The notes under the pieces: generated by a model
Databases searched by the model: none
What the model was told of the DNA's origin: nothing
What the model saw: only the letters and a program-made list of their open reading frames with translations
Assembly: GCA_963735495.1 (NCBI GenBank)
Contig: CAVTLG010000010.1
Location: 124,001-188,000, forward strand
Direction: 5' to 3'
Origin: CAVTLG01 sp963735495
GTDB taxonomy: Bacteria > Chloroflexota > Ktedonobacteria > Ktedonobacterales > Ktedonobacteraceae
DNA length: 64,000 nucleotides
Made by a program: the position numbers and the translations under genes
Shown here: positions 18,946 through 27,483 of the stretch, one piece after another
Numbering within the stretch: position 1 is the first letter of the stretch
Layout: every line of letters begins with the position of its first letter

Positions 18946-19031
18946 GTATATCCATTTCGACTACCAACCCACACAATGCTGTCATCTAGCGTGTCCTTTT
19001 GCACAAAGCCGAGCAAAGGAGTGATAGTCCA

Positions 19032-21671
19032 ATGAAACGTGCTTTTCTCTTCGTGCTTATTTTGCATCTTTGTCTCTGTAGTGTCCTGCTCAATCTGCAG
19101 TCGCAAAATACTGCGCTCGTGCATGCAGCGGCGGCGGCAACCAATCCTGGAGATGCCTATAATTATGCTCCCACGACACGGACGCTGACACCCACCGCGA
19201 TTTACACGACCGCCGGTACTGTTGACAACGCGACCAATCTCCTCTCAGGTCAGTCCACGCGTTTAAGTGGAAACGGCTCATATGTGACAGTCGACTTCGG
19301 TAAAGAGGTTGGAGGTATCGTGACGCTCACCTTCGCGGGGTCGAGCGACGCCAACCAGAGCGTCGGATTAGCTTTTAGTGAAGCGTCACTCTACGTTGGT
19401 ACGAGCAGTGACGCTTCCAGTGGCGGTGGTGCGGATGGAGCAATCTACGCGGCGGTTGCAGGTGCAGGTTCGTATACTATGCCGAGCGATAAACTGCGCG
19501 GCGGTTTTCGCTACCTGACGCTCTTCCTCAATTCCTCTGGCTGGGTCGATATCAACGGTGTTTCCCTCAACTTCACCGCCGAGCCTGCTATGAGTGATCT
19601 CGCAGCCTACCCCAATTACTTTTACTCAAATGACAACCTGCTCAACCAGATCTGGTATGCAGGAGCTTACACGGTACAACTGGACACCATCGACCCGACG
19701 CAAGGTCGTGTGTGGCCTGCACCGTCGTCAGGTTGGGAGAACGATGGGACGGTAGGTGTAGGCAGTGAGGTATTGACCGATGGAGCCAAACGTGATCGCA
19801 GTGTCTGGCCCGGCGATATGGGCATTTCCGTGCCCACTGCCTATGTCAGTACTGATGATCTCGTAGCGACCAGAAACTCATTGACGACGATCTATCAGCA
19901 TCAGAACACGACGACCGGTGAACTTCCCTTTTCGGGGCCAGAGTTCAATCTCACTGGTTCCGACACCTACCACATGTGGACGCTGATCGGCACCTACAAC
20001 TACTATCTCTACACAGCAGATAAAAGCTGGCTGGACAGTATCTGGTCTCAATATCAGCTAGGGGTGAGCTATAGCAGCGGCAAAATCGATAGCAACGGGC
20101 TTCTCAATGTCACCGGAACAAATGACTGGGCCCGTAACGACCAGGGCGGAGAGAATATTGAGGCCAATGCCCTGCTCTACGAAGTATTGACCACCGGCGC
20201 AACGCTGGCACAGGTTGAGGGCAATAGTACGTTGGCAAGCAGCTATAGCAGCCTGGCCGCAAACCTGAAGACGCAGATCAACGCCCGTCTGTGGAATGCT
20301 TCAGTTGGAGCCTACAGGGATAATCCATCCAGCAGCTTATATCCACAGGATGGCAATTCTCTGGCCGTCTGGTACAATGTTGTTTCCTCGGTTGCGCAGG
20401 CCCAGAGCATCATGAATGTACTGCATAGCAACTGGAATAATCTGGGCGCAGAAACACCAGAGTGGAATAGCAATATCTCACCGTTCGCCGGTTCGATGGA
20501 GTTGTACGCACGCTTCGCCGCTGACGACGACGGGAGCGCCATTGCCTTGATCAAACGGGAGTGGGGTTATATGCTCAACGCCAGTATTGGCACTGGAAGC
20601 ACCTTCTGGGAGGGCTACACCTCTAGTGGAGCATTTGCCTACCAGGGCTCATTTACCAGTCTGGCACACGGATGGTCTACGGGACCAACAGGTGCTTTGA
20701 CGCAATATGTCCTTGGTATTACGCCCACCACCGCAGCAGGCCAGACGTACCAGGTCATTCCACATGCTGCCAATTTAACGCATGTGGAAGGCACGCTTAC
20801 CGTCGCATCCGGTAAGGCGCTTCACGTCAGCTATGACCACGACACGAGTGGGAGTTTTAGCATGCTGGTCGACTCGTCTACAAACAGCGGCTCAACGGGA
20901 GTGATTGCCGTCCCCACATTCGGGCAGAGCCATGTTGTGACCATCAATGGCGTGCCTGCCTGGAATGGCAGTTCATTCCTGGGAGCCAGCGGCATTGCCA
21001 GCGCCGATCAGGATGCCAATTACATTTACTTTCGTGGTGTGCAGCCAGGCTCTTACACACTCAGTTATCCAGCAACCAATCCTACCGTGCAATCCTTGCC
21101 TGGCACGTGGACACAGTGCGCCGTTGAAAACGCCACGTGTGCTTTCAGCGGAACCATGACGGTGGCCTTTGGCGCGAATGGCTCGTTCAACTATGCCACC
21201 AAGAGTAACGGGACATCCTGTACTGATAGCGTCTTTGGCGATCCATTATATAAAACCGTCAAAGCCTGTTATATAGAAGCGGCCCCGCCGACCTCAAACG
21301 TGTGGTCTCAATGTGCCGCAGAGAACGCGACGTGTGCTTTCAGCGGGACCATGACGGTGGCCTTTGGCGCGAACGGCTCGTTTAACTACGCCACTGAGAC
21401 TGATGGGACAAGTTGCACGGATGGCGTCTTTGGTGATCCACTATATGGAACCGTCAAAGCCTGTTATATAGAAGCGGCTCCGCCTGATACTGTGACATGG
21501 AGTTCCTGTGCCGCTGAAAACAGTACATGTGCCTTCTCTGGCACGCGGGAAGTCGCCTATGGTGCTGATGGACAGTATTTCTATGGGAGCTTTACCAATG
21601 GGACACCCTGTAACAATAGTGTCTTTCGTGATCCGTCTGTTGGAGTAGTAAAAGCCTGTTACTACCAGTAG
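19032..21671 (+). CDS. Secreted GH78 alpha-L-rhamnosidase with three C-terminal Cys-rich modules
   Basis: Exported glycosidase, 879 aa, removing terminal alpha-L-rhamnose from polysaccharides or glycosides. ATG 19032 follows AAAGGAG and starts a signal peptide ending near VHAAAAA. A beta-rich domain precedes the (alpha/alpha)6 barrel, which contains KRDRSVWPGDMG, the DRxxWxGD-type catalytic segment of the family, and a typical GH78 C-terminal beta domain (GWSTGPTGALTQYVLGI). Three tandem copies of a roughly 60-residue module follow, each with four Cys and the phrases CAFSGT, VFGDP and VKACY; they repeat every 195 bases exactly, with the first two nearly identical in DNA. The modules are probably disulphide-stabilised binding domains. 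Confidence 0.9.
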   Translation: MKRAFLFVLILHLCLCSVLLNLQSQNTALVHAAAAATNPGDAYNYAPTTRTLTPTAIYTTAGTVDNATNLLSGQSTRLSGNGSYVTVDFGKEVGGIVTLTFAGSSDANQSVGLAFSEASLYVGTSSDASSGGGADGAIYAAVAGAGSYTMPSDKLRGGFRYLTLFLNSSGWVDINGVSLNFTAEPAMSDLAAYPNYFYSNDNLLNQIWYAGAYTVQLDTIDPTQGRVWPAPSSGWENDGTVGVGSEVLTDGAKRDRSVWPGDMGISVPTAYVSTDDLVATRNSLTTIYQHQNTTTGELPFSGPEFNLTGSDTYHMWTLIGTYNYYLYTADKSWLDSIWSQYQLGVSYSSGKIDSNGLLNVTGTNDWARNDQGGENIEANALLYEVLTTGATLAQVEGNSTLASSYSSLAANLKTQINARLWNASVGAYRDNPSSSLYPQDGNSLAVWYNVVSSVAQAQSIMNVLHSNWNNLGAETPEWNSNISPFAGSMELYARFAADDDGSAIALIKREWGYMLNASIGTGSTFWEGYTSSGAFAYQGSFTSLAHGWSTGPTGALTQYVLGITPTTAAGQTYQVIPHAANLTHVEGTLTVASGKALHVSYDHDTSGSFSMLVDSSTNSGSTGVIAVPTFGQSHVVTINGVPAWNGSSFLGASGIASADQDANYIYFRGVQPGSYTLSYPATNPTVQSLPGTWTQCAVENATCAFSGTMTVAFGANGSFNYATKSNGTSCTDSVFGDPLYKTVKACYIEAAPPTSNVWSQCAAENATCAFSGTMTVAFGANGSFNYATETDGTSCTDGVFGDPLYGTVKACYIEAAPPDTVTWSSCAAENSTCAFSGTREVAYGADGQYFYGSFTNGTPCNNSVFRDPSVGVVKACYYQ

Positions 21672-21678
21672 TAGTAAG

Positions 21679-21716
21679 TGAATAGGGAGGTATACGTGTA
21701 CAATCCTCCCTATTCA
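21679..21716. terminator. Bidirectional terminator hairpin
   Basis: A perfect 12-base stem TGAATAGGGAGG/CCTCCCTATTCA with a 14-base loop lies between the converging rhamnosidase and rhaS-like genes. Confidence 0.7.
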
Positions 21717-21724
21717 TCGCAGGC

Positions 21725-22753
21725 TTAGAAGTTAAACTGACTGATGTTCGCCTTGTTAAAGACCGTGGGAGGCCCCAGCAGGACCGTTCCATTCGCACCG
21801 ATGGTTCTCGTCCCGAGGGTGCCGGCTGAGAAAGTATCTCCTTGCTTGCCAGTTATCTTGCCCTGGATCAAGGCGACGGCGGCATAGTATGCCAGGTAGC
21901 CCAGTTGCTCCGGGTTCCACAGCGCAAACTGCTGCACGGTGCCATCTTCCACGTACTTGCGCATCTGATCCGGTGTGCCCAGGCCGGTCAAGGCAATCTT
22001 GCCTCCTTTATTGACCGATTCAATGGCACGTGCCGCCGCCGCGATACCCACTGTCGTGGGCGAAATGATGCCTTTCAGGTTGGGATAGGCTGACAGCAAC
22101 CCAAGGGTATCGTTGAAGCTGGTCTGGTCATCGTCGTTCCCATAGACAATTTTGACGAGTTGCATATTCTTGTATTGAGACTGAGACAACTCGTTCTTCA
22201 TATAACCGATCCAGGCATTCTGGTTCGTCGCTGTACTGGCTGCCGAAAGGATGGCGATCTGTCCTGTATAGTTCAGCTCTTTCCCCAGCATTTGGACTTC
22301 AATCTTGCCGATATCTTCCGCATTGGCCTGATTGATGAAAACTTGACGCGCATCAGCTTCGACATCGGAGTCGTAGCTGACCACTTTGATCCCCTGGCTC
22401 ATAGCCTGCTTCAGTGCAGGTGCGAGCGCATTGGGATCGTTCGCTGAGACAACGATAGCGTTTACGTGTTGCTCGGTCAGCGTATTGATCCAGGTAACTT
22501 GATCTGCTGCGCTGGCTGTCGAAGGTCCCACTTGTTTAAATGTGCCGCCCAGCGCTTTGGCTGCGCTCTCACCACCCTGGGCAGCAGTATCGAAATACGG
22601 ATTATTAATAGCTTTTGGAAGGAATGCTACATTGGGCTTACTTGTACTGCTGGATGCATTGCCTCCATTACTTGTAGTACTGCCACATGCGGCCAATACA
22701 AGCAACGTAAGAACCATGAAACCGACGCCGAGTGTTTGAAGCAGCTTCTTCAC
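21725..22753 (-). CDS. rhaS: Rhamnose-type ABC transporter substrate-binding lipoprotein
   Basis: Sugar-binding lipoprotein of the ribose/rhamnose/autoinducer-2 superfamily (type-1 fold), 342 aa. GTG 22753 is chosen: AAGGAG lies six bases upstream, whereas a GTG at 22768 has no site. The signal peptide ends in LAAC with Cys23. The first strand reads PNVAFLPKAINNPYFDTAA, very like rhamnose receptors of the RhaS kind, and TLTEQHVNAIVVSANDPNAL and KVVSYDSDVEADARQVFINQ follow. It is the last gene of the four-gene operon. Ribose or autoinducer-2 binding cannot be excluded, but the neighbouring rhamnosidase and shared operator favour rhamnose. Confidence 0.85.
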   Translation of the reverse strand: MKKLLQTLGVGFMVLTLLVLAACGSTTSNGGNASSSTSKPNVAFLPKAINNPYFDTAAQGGESAAKALGGTFKQVGPSTASAADQVTWINTLTEQHVNAIVVSANDPNALAPALKQAMSQGIKVVSYDSDVEADARQVFINQANAEDIGKIEVQMLGKELNYTGQIAILSAASTATNQNAWIGYMKNELSQSQYKNMQLVKIVYGNDDDQTSFNDTLGLLSAYPNLKGIISPTTVGIAAAARAIESVNKGGKIALTGLGTPDQMRKYVEDGTVQQFALWNPEQLGYLAYYAAVALIQGKITGKQGDTFSAGTLGTRTIGANGTVLLGPPTVFNKANISQFNF

Positions 22754-22771
22754 TGTCTTCTCCTTCACATC

Positions 22772-23773
22772 CTATGATAAATTTGAACGTCCCGCAGCCA
22801 GTCGTCTGCGTGCCAGAGCGGTTCGCAGACGCTGAACAATGTTCGGGCCTAATACTGAAAATACCAGGAGTGCTCCAATGACGGTGTTTTGAACGTCTCC
22901 ACTAATGCTAGCGAGACCTAACGCATTCTGTAGCCCACCTACGACGAACAGCGCGAGAATGACGCCAACCAGCGTGCCACTCCCTCCAAAGATATTGACG
23001 CCTCCCAACAAAACGGCTGTGACGACATCCAGTTCAAAACCAAGCGCATTATCAGCACGCGCGCTCGAAATTCTGGCGGTGAAAAGGATACCGGCCAGCG
23101 CCGCAAGGAGACCAGAAAGGACAAAAAGTAGCAGTTTGAGGCGAGCTACCGGAATACCGGCGAAACGCGCGGCATCTTTGTTGAGGCCAATCGCATAGAT
23201 TTGTCTGCCTGGCCAACTGCGGTGCAAGATAACCAGAAAGAGTAGCGCTAAGAGGACAAACAAGACAAAGGACCAGGGTATGAGCGTACCTGGGACATCT
23301 CCTGTGCCGAAATTGGTATAGGCGGCAGGAAAGTTGCTCACGGCCTGGCTACCCAGGATAACATAGTCCAGTCCCCGGTACAGACCTAACGTGCCTAATG
23401 TCACCACCAGCGAGGGTAGCCCCAGCAGTGTCACGAACAAGCCATTGATCAGACCGGCAACCGCCCCCACAGCCAGCGCGATGATGATGTCCAGCCACAA
23501 TGGGATGCCTGCCGCCCATGTAATACCCATCATGACGCTGGATAGTCCTAGCACGGAAGCCACAGAAAGATCAATCTCACCTGCGATAATAATCAGCGTC
23601 ATGGACAACGACATAATAGCAATCTCCATGAAGCTTTCTACCATCAAGGAGAAATTGAACGGTGTGAAGAAATACGGCGAGAGCGCGTTTCCTAGCAGTC
23701 CGGTCAGCAGGAGGAGCACCACAAGCAGTACCTCCCAGGACCATGCGCTCAACAGTTTGCGTAGCGGCTTCAT
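22772..23773 (-). CDS. Rhamnose-type ABC transporter permease (RhaQ-like)
   Basis: Inner-membrane permease of the BPD_transp_2 family, 333 aa. ATG 23773 follows GGAGGG and overlaps the stop of the preceding permease gene (ATGA), so the two are translationally coupled. Family blocks visible: SLMVESFMEIAIMSLSMTLI, AGEIDLSVASVLGLSSV, LGTLGLYRGLDYVILG, and LGGVNIFGGSGTLVGVILA. It forms the channel with the neighbouring permease. Confidence 0.9.
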   Translation of the reverse strand: MKPLRKLLSAWSWEVLLVVLLLLTGLLGNALSPYFFTPFNFSLMVESFMEIAIMSLSMTLIIIAGEIDLSVASVLGLSSVMMGITWAAGIPLWLDIIIALAVGAVAGLINGLFVTLLGLPSLVVTLGTLGLYRGLDYVILGSQAVSNFPAAYTNFGTGDVPGTLIPWSFVLFVLLALLFLVILHRSWPGRQIYAIGLNKDAARFAGIPVARLKLLLFVLSGLLAALAGILFTARISSARADNALGFELDVVTAVLLGGVNIFGGSGTLVGVILALFVVGGLQNALGLASISGDVQNTVIGALLVFSVLGPNIVQRLRTALARRRLAAGRSNLS

Positions 23774-24810
23774 CTTTCCCTCCGCACGACGAGCAGACGC
23801 TGCATCCAACGCTTGATAAAGGCGTCAAGCGTGACGGCGACAAGGATCGCGGCTCCATCGATGGCCTGTAACCAGAACTGCGATACGCGCAGGAAAGAGA
23901 GTGAGTTATCAATTGTACCCAGCACAATTGCGCCGAGCATCGCGCCAAAGATGGTGCCCGATCCACCGAAGGTATTCACGCCACCAACGACTACGGCTGC
24001 AATCACTTGCAGTTCCAGACCAGTCGCGGCTGTTGCATCCACAGTCGCGAAGCGCGCTCCCCACAGCACACCTGCAAAACCACTCAGCAGCCCTGAGATG
24101 GCGAATGCACCAAAGACCAGCAGATTACTACGAATACCGACGAGACTGGCGGCCTCTGGATTGCTGCCGATGGCATAGAGTTGGCGACCTGTGCGTGAAG
24201 AGTGTAAGAAATAACCAGCAATGAGAGCGATGAGCACAGCGAACCAGATGAGTATGGGTATACCAAGCAGTGGAGCTGTCGCTAGACTGAGAAAACTATT
24301 CGGTACGTCGGAGGCACTGACCTGATTACCCTGCGCATACAGGAAATCGAGGCCGCGATATGCATAGAGCGTCCCCAGCGTCACCACAATAGCGGGCACG
24401 CGTCCCCAGGTAACAATCAAGCCATTGAGCGCTCCCAGCACTAATCCTAATGCACAACCCAGCAGGATACCGAGTAAGAGATTTGCACCTGGATGCTGTT
24501 TGAACAGATCGGCAGCGACAAAGGCCGCAAAGCCCACAACGGAGCCGACAGAAAGATCGATATTCCTGGTCAAAATAACCAGCGTTTCGCCGACCGCGAC
24601 AATCGCGAGAATAGAGACGGAGAGCAAAATTTGTACCATATTGGAGAGCGTCAAAAACTCTGGTACCTGCACTCCGACAACGATAATCAGCAGGAGGAGC
24701 ACAACGAGCAAACCTGCTTCGCGCACACGGCTCACCAATCCAACGAGACGGTTGCCGTTCTTCGGTATAGGTGAGCGCCTTCCCTGCACAGGTTCAGTGG
24801 TCGTGGTCAT
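23770..24810 (-). CDS. Rhamnose-type ABC transporter permease (RhaP-like)
   Basis: Second BPD_transp_2 permease, 346 aa, ATG after AGGTGATC. Conserved phrases include LVILTRNIDLSVGSVVGFAAF, VTLGTLYAYRGLDFLYA and VVGGVNTFGGSGTIFGAMLG. It overlaps the ATPase gene upstream by 17 bases and the next permease by four, a tightly packed operon in the order ATPase, permease, permease, receptor. Confidence 0.9.
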   Translation of the reverse strand: MTTTTEPVQGRRSPIPKNGNRLVGLVSRVREAGLLVVLLLLIIVVGVQVPEFLTLSNMVQILLSVSILAIVAVGETLVILTRNIDLSVGSVVGFAAFVAADLFKQHPGANLLLGILLGCALGLVLGALNGLIVTWGRVPAIVVTLGTLYAYRGLDFLYAQGNQVSASDVPNSFLSLATAPLLGIPILIWFAVLIALIAGYFLHSSRTGRQLYAIGSNPEAASLVGIRSNLLVFGAFAISGLLSGFAGVLWGARFATVDATAATGLELQVIAAVVVGGVNTFGGSGTIFGAMLGAIVLGTIDNSLSFLRVSQFWLQAIDGAAILVAVTLDAFIKRWMQRLLVVRRER

Positions 24811-26308
24811 TGATCACCTGCCCCGTTGCTGCAAACATGACTTTCTCCTGATCCACATCTGCGTGGGAAAACTCTGCGGCGATGCGTCCTTCATGCATAA
24901 CCAATACGCGATCAGCCATCGCCAGCACTTCCGGTAGATCACTTGAGATGAGCATAATCGCCAGTCCTTTGCTGGCAAGCTCAGAGATAATGCGATGCAC
25001 TTCAGCTTTTGAGCCAACATCGATGCCGCGTGTTGGCTCATCGAGGATCAAAACCTTCGGGTTGGTAATCAGCCATTTGGCCAGTACGACTTTCTGCTGA
25101 TTGCCACCGGAAAGCGCCTGGACTAATTGGTCGATCCCAGCAGAACGTATCTGGAGTTGTGATGCGTAATCCTGTGCAATCTCACGTTCGCGCTGCTGTT
25201 TGACGATGCCCAGCAAGCTTGTCTGGCGCAGAACGGGCAACGTCATGTTTCTACTAATGCTGAACTCCATAACCAGGCCGTGCTGATGGCGATCTTCGGG
25301 CACATAGGCAATGCCATATTTCATAGCAGCCCGTGGCGCATGAATATGCACCAACTGCTTGCCAATACGTATCTCGCCAGCATCGGCACGATCAATCCCG
25401 AAAATTACCCTGGCGACCTCGGTTCGGCCAGCCCCGATCAGCCCGGCGAAACCAAGAATCTCGCCCTGCCGTAACTGGAAATTGATATCCGTGAATACGC
25501 CTTTCCGTGTCAGGTGACGGACGTCAAGCGCAACATCTCCCGGTTCGACGGCGCTTTTCGGGTAGAGCGTTGCTAACTCGCGACCAACCATGTGACGAAT
25601 GATCTCGCTGGTAGTTAGCTCTGTTACCGGTGCGGTAATCACGCGTGTACCATCACGTAAAATAGAGACGCGGTCGGCCAGGGCAAAAATTTCTTCCAGG
25701 CGGTGACTGACAAAGAGGATCGCGGCACCACGCTCACGCAAGCGTTTGGTGATCGCAAAGAGTTGCTGCACTTCGTGTGCGGAAAGCGCGGCAGTTGGCT
25801 CGTCCATGACGAGTATGCGTGATTGGAGGGAGAGCGCCCTGGCGATTTCCACAAGTTGTCGGTCGGCTACTGAAAGACTCTGCACCGCTGTATGGACGTT
25901 GATATGCACATCGAGTGAAGTAAGTAACTGCTCTACTTCCTGATACATACGCTGCCAGTCCACGCGTCCAAAGCGATCACGGGGATGACGCCCCATAAAA
26001 ACGTTCTCAGCGACGTTCAAATCAGGGAAAAGGGTGGGTTCCTGGTGGATAACAGCGATGCCGAAGTGGTGGGCCTGCGTGGGATGGTGCAGCGCAATTT
26101 CTTTGCCATCAATCTTGATCATCCCTGTATCGGGATGGTAGATGCCAGCCAGAATCTTCACAAGTGTGCTCTTGCCCGCACCATTTTCGCCAACGAGAGC
26201 GTGCACTTCTCCTGGATACAGAGCAATGTCCACCCCCCGTAATACCTGGACCGTACCGAATTGCTTCACGATGCTTGTGAGTTCAATACTGGGTTCAGAA
26301 AGTCTCAT
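24794..26308 (-). CDS. Rhamnose-type ABC transporter ATPase, two nucleotide-binding domains
   Basis: Drives import of the sugar; 504 aa with two ABC cassettes as usual for monosaccharide importers. The first has Walker A GENGAGKSTLVKIL, signature LSVADRQLVEIARAL and Walker B ILVMDEPTAAL. The second has a degenerate Walker A (GLIGAGRTEVARV) and signature LSGGNQQKVVLAKWL with VLILDEPTRGID, typical of the family. It is the first gene of the operon behind a clear promoter and operator. Confidence 0.93.
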   Translation of the reverse strand: MRLSEPSIELTSIVKQFGTVQVLRGVDIALYPGEVHALVGENGAGKSTLVKILAGIYHPDTGMIKIDGKEIALHHPTQAHHFGIAVIHQEPTLFPDLNVAENVFMGRHPRDRFGRVDWQRMYQEVEQLLTSLDVHINVHTAVQSLSVADRQLVEIARALSLQSRILVMDEPTAALSAHEVQQLFAITKRLRERGAAILFVSHRLEEIFALADRVSILRDGTRVITAPVTELTTSEIIRHMVGRELATLYPKSAVEPGDVALDVRHLTRKGVFTDINFQLRQGEILGFAGLIGAGRTEVARVIFGIDRADAGEIRIGKQLVHIHAPRAAMKYGIAYVPEDRHQHGLVMEFSISRNMTLPVLRQTSLLGIVKQQREREIAQDYASQLQIRSAGIDQLVQALSGGNQQKVVLAKWLITNPKVLILDEPTRGIDVGSKAEVHRIISELASKGLAIMLISSDLPEVLAMADRVLVMHEGRIAAEFSHADVDQEKVMFAATGQVINDHDH

Positions 26309-26345
26309 TACACTATCTCAGGCGGTAAGTTGAGGACATAAAAAC

Positions 26346-26397
26346 TTGAAGCGTTTCAACTACACGAAAGTATAAATGCTAAATAAGCACTTGTCAA
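26346..26397 (-). promoter_or_regulatory. Promoter with LacI-type operator for the rhamnose transporter operon
   Basis: On the minus strand: TTGACA (26392-26397), 17-base spacer, TATACT (26369-26374), then the palindrome TTGAAACGCTTCAA (26346-26359) over the transcription start. Both boxes and the operator match those at 18690-18743, implying joint repression by one LacI-family protein. Confidence 0.8.
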
Positions 26398-26548
26398 GGG
26401 GTTAAGTATACGTTCGGTATTGTCAACTTCATGGGCGAAAGCAAGGTTTTTCTGAGAAGAATGATGAGGGGATCAATAGAGGATCATTGATACCTATATA
26501 GCAATCCGTGCTGAAGATGATTTGAACCGCTCAGTCTCGGCAAAAAAG

Positions 26549-26590
26549 AAAGATCAACGTGGTTTCTCCCTATAAACCGCGTTGATCTTT
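26549..26590. terminator. Strong bidirectional terminator
   Basis: A 17-base stem (one G-U pair) starting AAAGATCAACG and ending CGTTGATCTTT with an 8-base loop and T-runs on both strands. It follows the DUF4190 gene on the minus strand. The rest of 26398-26608 shows nothing else. Confidence 0.85.
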
Positions 26591-26608
26591 TCTGTTGCAT
26601 GCGCTCTC

Positions 26609-27130
26609 TTAGTAAGAAGAAGAAGAGGAAGCTGAGTTTATTGCCGCTATAATGCCCGCGAAGAAAAGTGCGCTGATAAGCAGGCCGATAACCAGTGCAA
26701 TAATCGAGAGCACGAGTCCCACTATGGCCAGTGTGCGGCGTGATACTGCGCGGCGTCCCATCGCTGATAGGATAATACCAATTATTGCGGCGAGAAAGCC
26801 TAGAAAGGGTATCCAGCAGAATACCAGGCTTCCGACGCCTACGATGAGTCCCGCTATTGCTAATCCACTGCCTGGTTCTGGTTGGCTCATGCCCATACCA
26901 GGTACTTGATAGGCACTATACTGGTTGCTATAGGCGCCAGAGGGTGGATACCCGCCAGGTTGTTGGCCAGGTTGTTGATATGCTCCAGGTTGCTGGTATG
27001 CGCCGGGTTGCGCAGGCTGATTTGCCTGCTCATTAGGCGGATAATAGCCGTATCCCGGTTGGTTCTGTTGATTAGGAGGTTGATAATAAGGTGGTGTTGG
27101 ATCACTATAGGGTGGTGTTGGATCACTCAT
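26609..27130 (-). CDS. DUF4190-type membrane protein with Pro/Gln/Tyr-rich N-terminus
   Basis: 173 aa; ATG after GAGGAG. The first 90 residues are low complexity, with SDPTPPY and QPGAYQQPGAYQQ repeats. The C-terminal half is the small DUF4190-like domain: two TM helices (GLAIAGLIVGVGSLVFCWIP and IVGLVLSIIALVIGLLISAL) around a GxxLSAxGRRA turn, then a Ser-rich tail. Function unknown; such proteins are common in Chloroflexota and actinobacteria. Confidence 0.82.
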   Translation of the reverse strand: MSDPTPPYSDPTPPYYQPPNQQNQPGYGYYPPNEQANQPAQPGAYQQPGAYQQPGQQPGGYPPSGAYSNQYSAYQVPGMGMSQPEPGSGLAIAGLIVGVGSLVFCWIPFLGFLAAIIGIILSAMGRRAVSRRTLAIVGLVLSIIALVIGLLISALFFAGIIAAINSASSSSSY

Positions 27131-27422
27131 GTGATGACTTTCTCCTCTAGAAAAAATCCGCTTTTAATGGCATTTTAAGCAGAAAGCTTTTTAATATGCC
27201 TATTTTCAGATGAATGAAAACAATAATTTCGTCAGCAGGATGAAATACATCTGTATGAAAAAAACGACGTACTTCTGGCGCGTCTCTCTAGCAGCCTCTT
27301 CGATGAGTATAACGTATGAACGTCAAAGTTACAATATATTGGGTGATAGAAAAAGAGTTTTCGTCGCCATGGTAGAGTTCCATTAGCCGGTGAAATGGCA
27401 CATGCGCGGTATGTGTTCAGGT

Positions 27423-27452
27423 TTGACAACCCGCCTCTCGCTAGCATAGGAT
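27423..27452 (+). promoter_or_regulatory. Promoter of the epoxide hydrolase gene
   Basis: TTGACA (27423-27428), 18-base spacer, TAGGAT (27447-27452), followed by AGGAGG before ATG 27484. The remainder of 27131-27422 holds no supported feature. Confidence 0.55.
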
Positions 27453-27483
27453 AGACCAAAATACAAAGGAGGAGGCATGGTAT

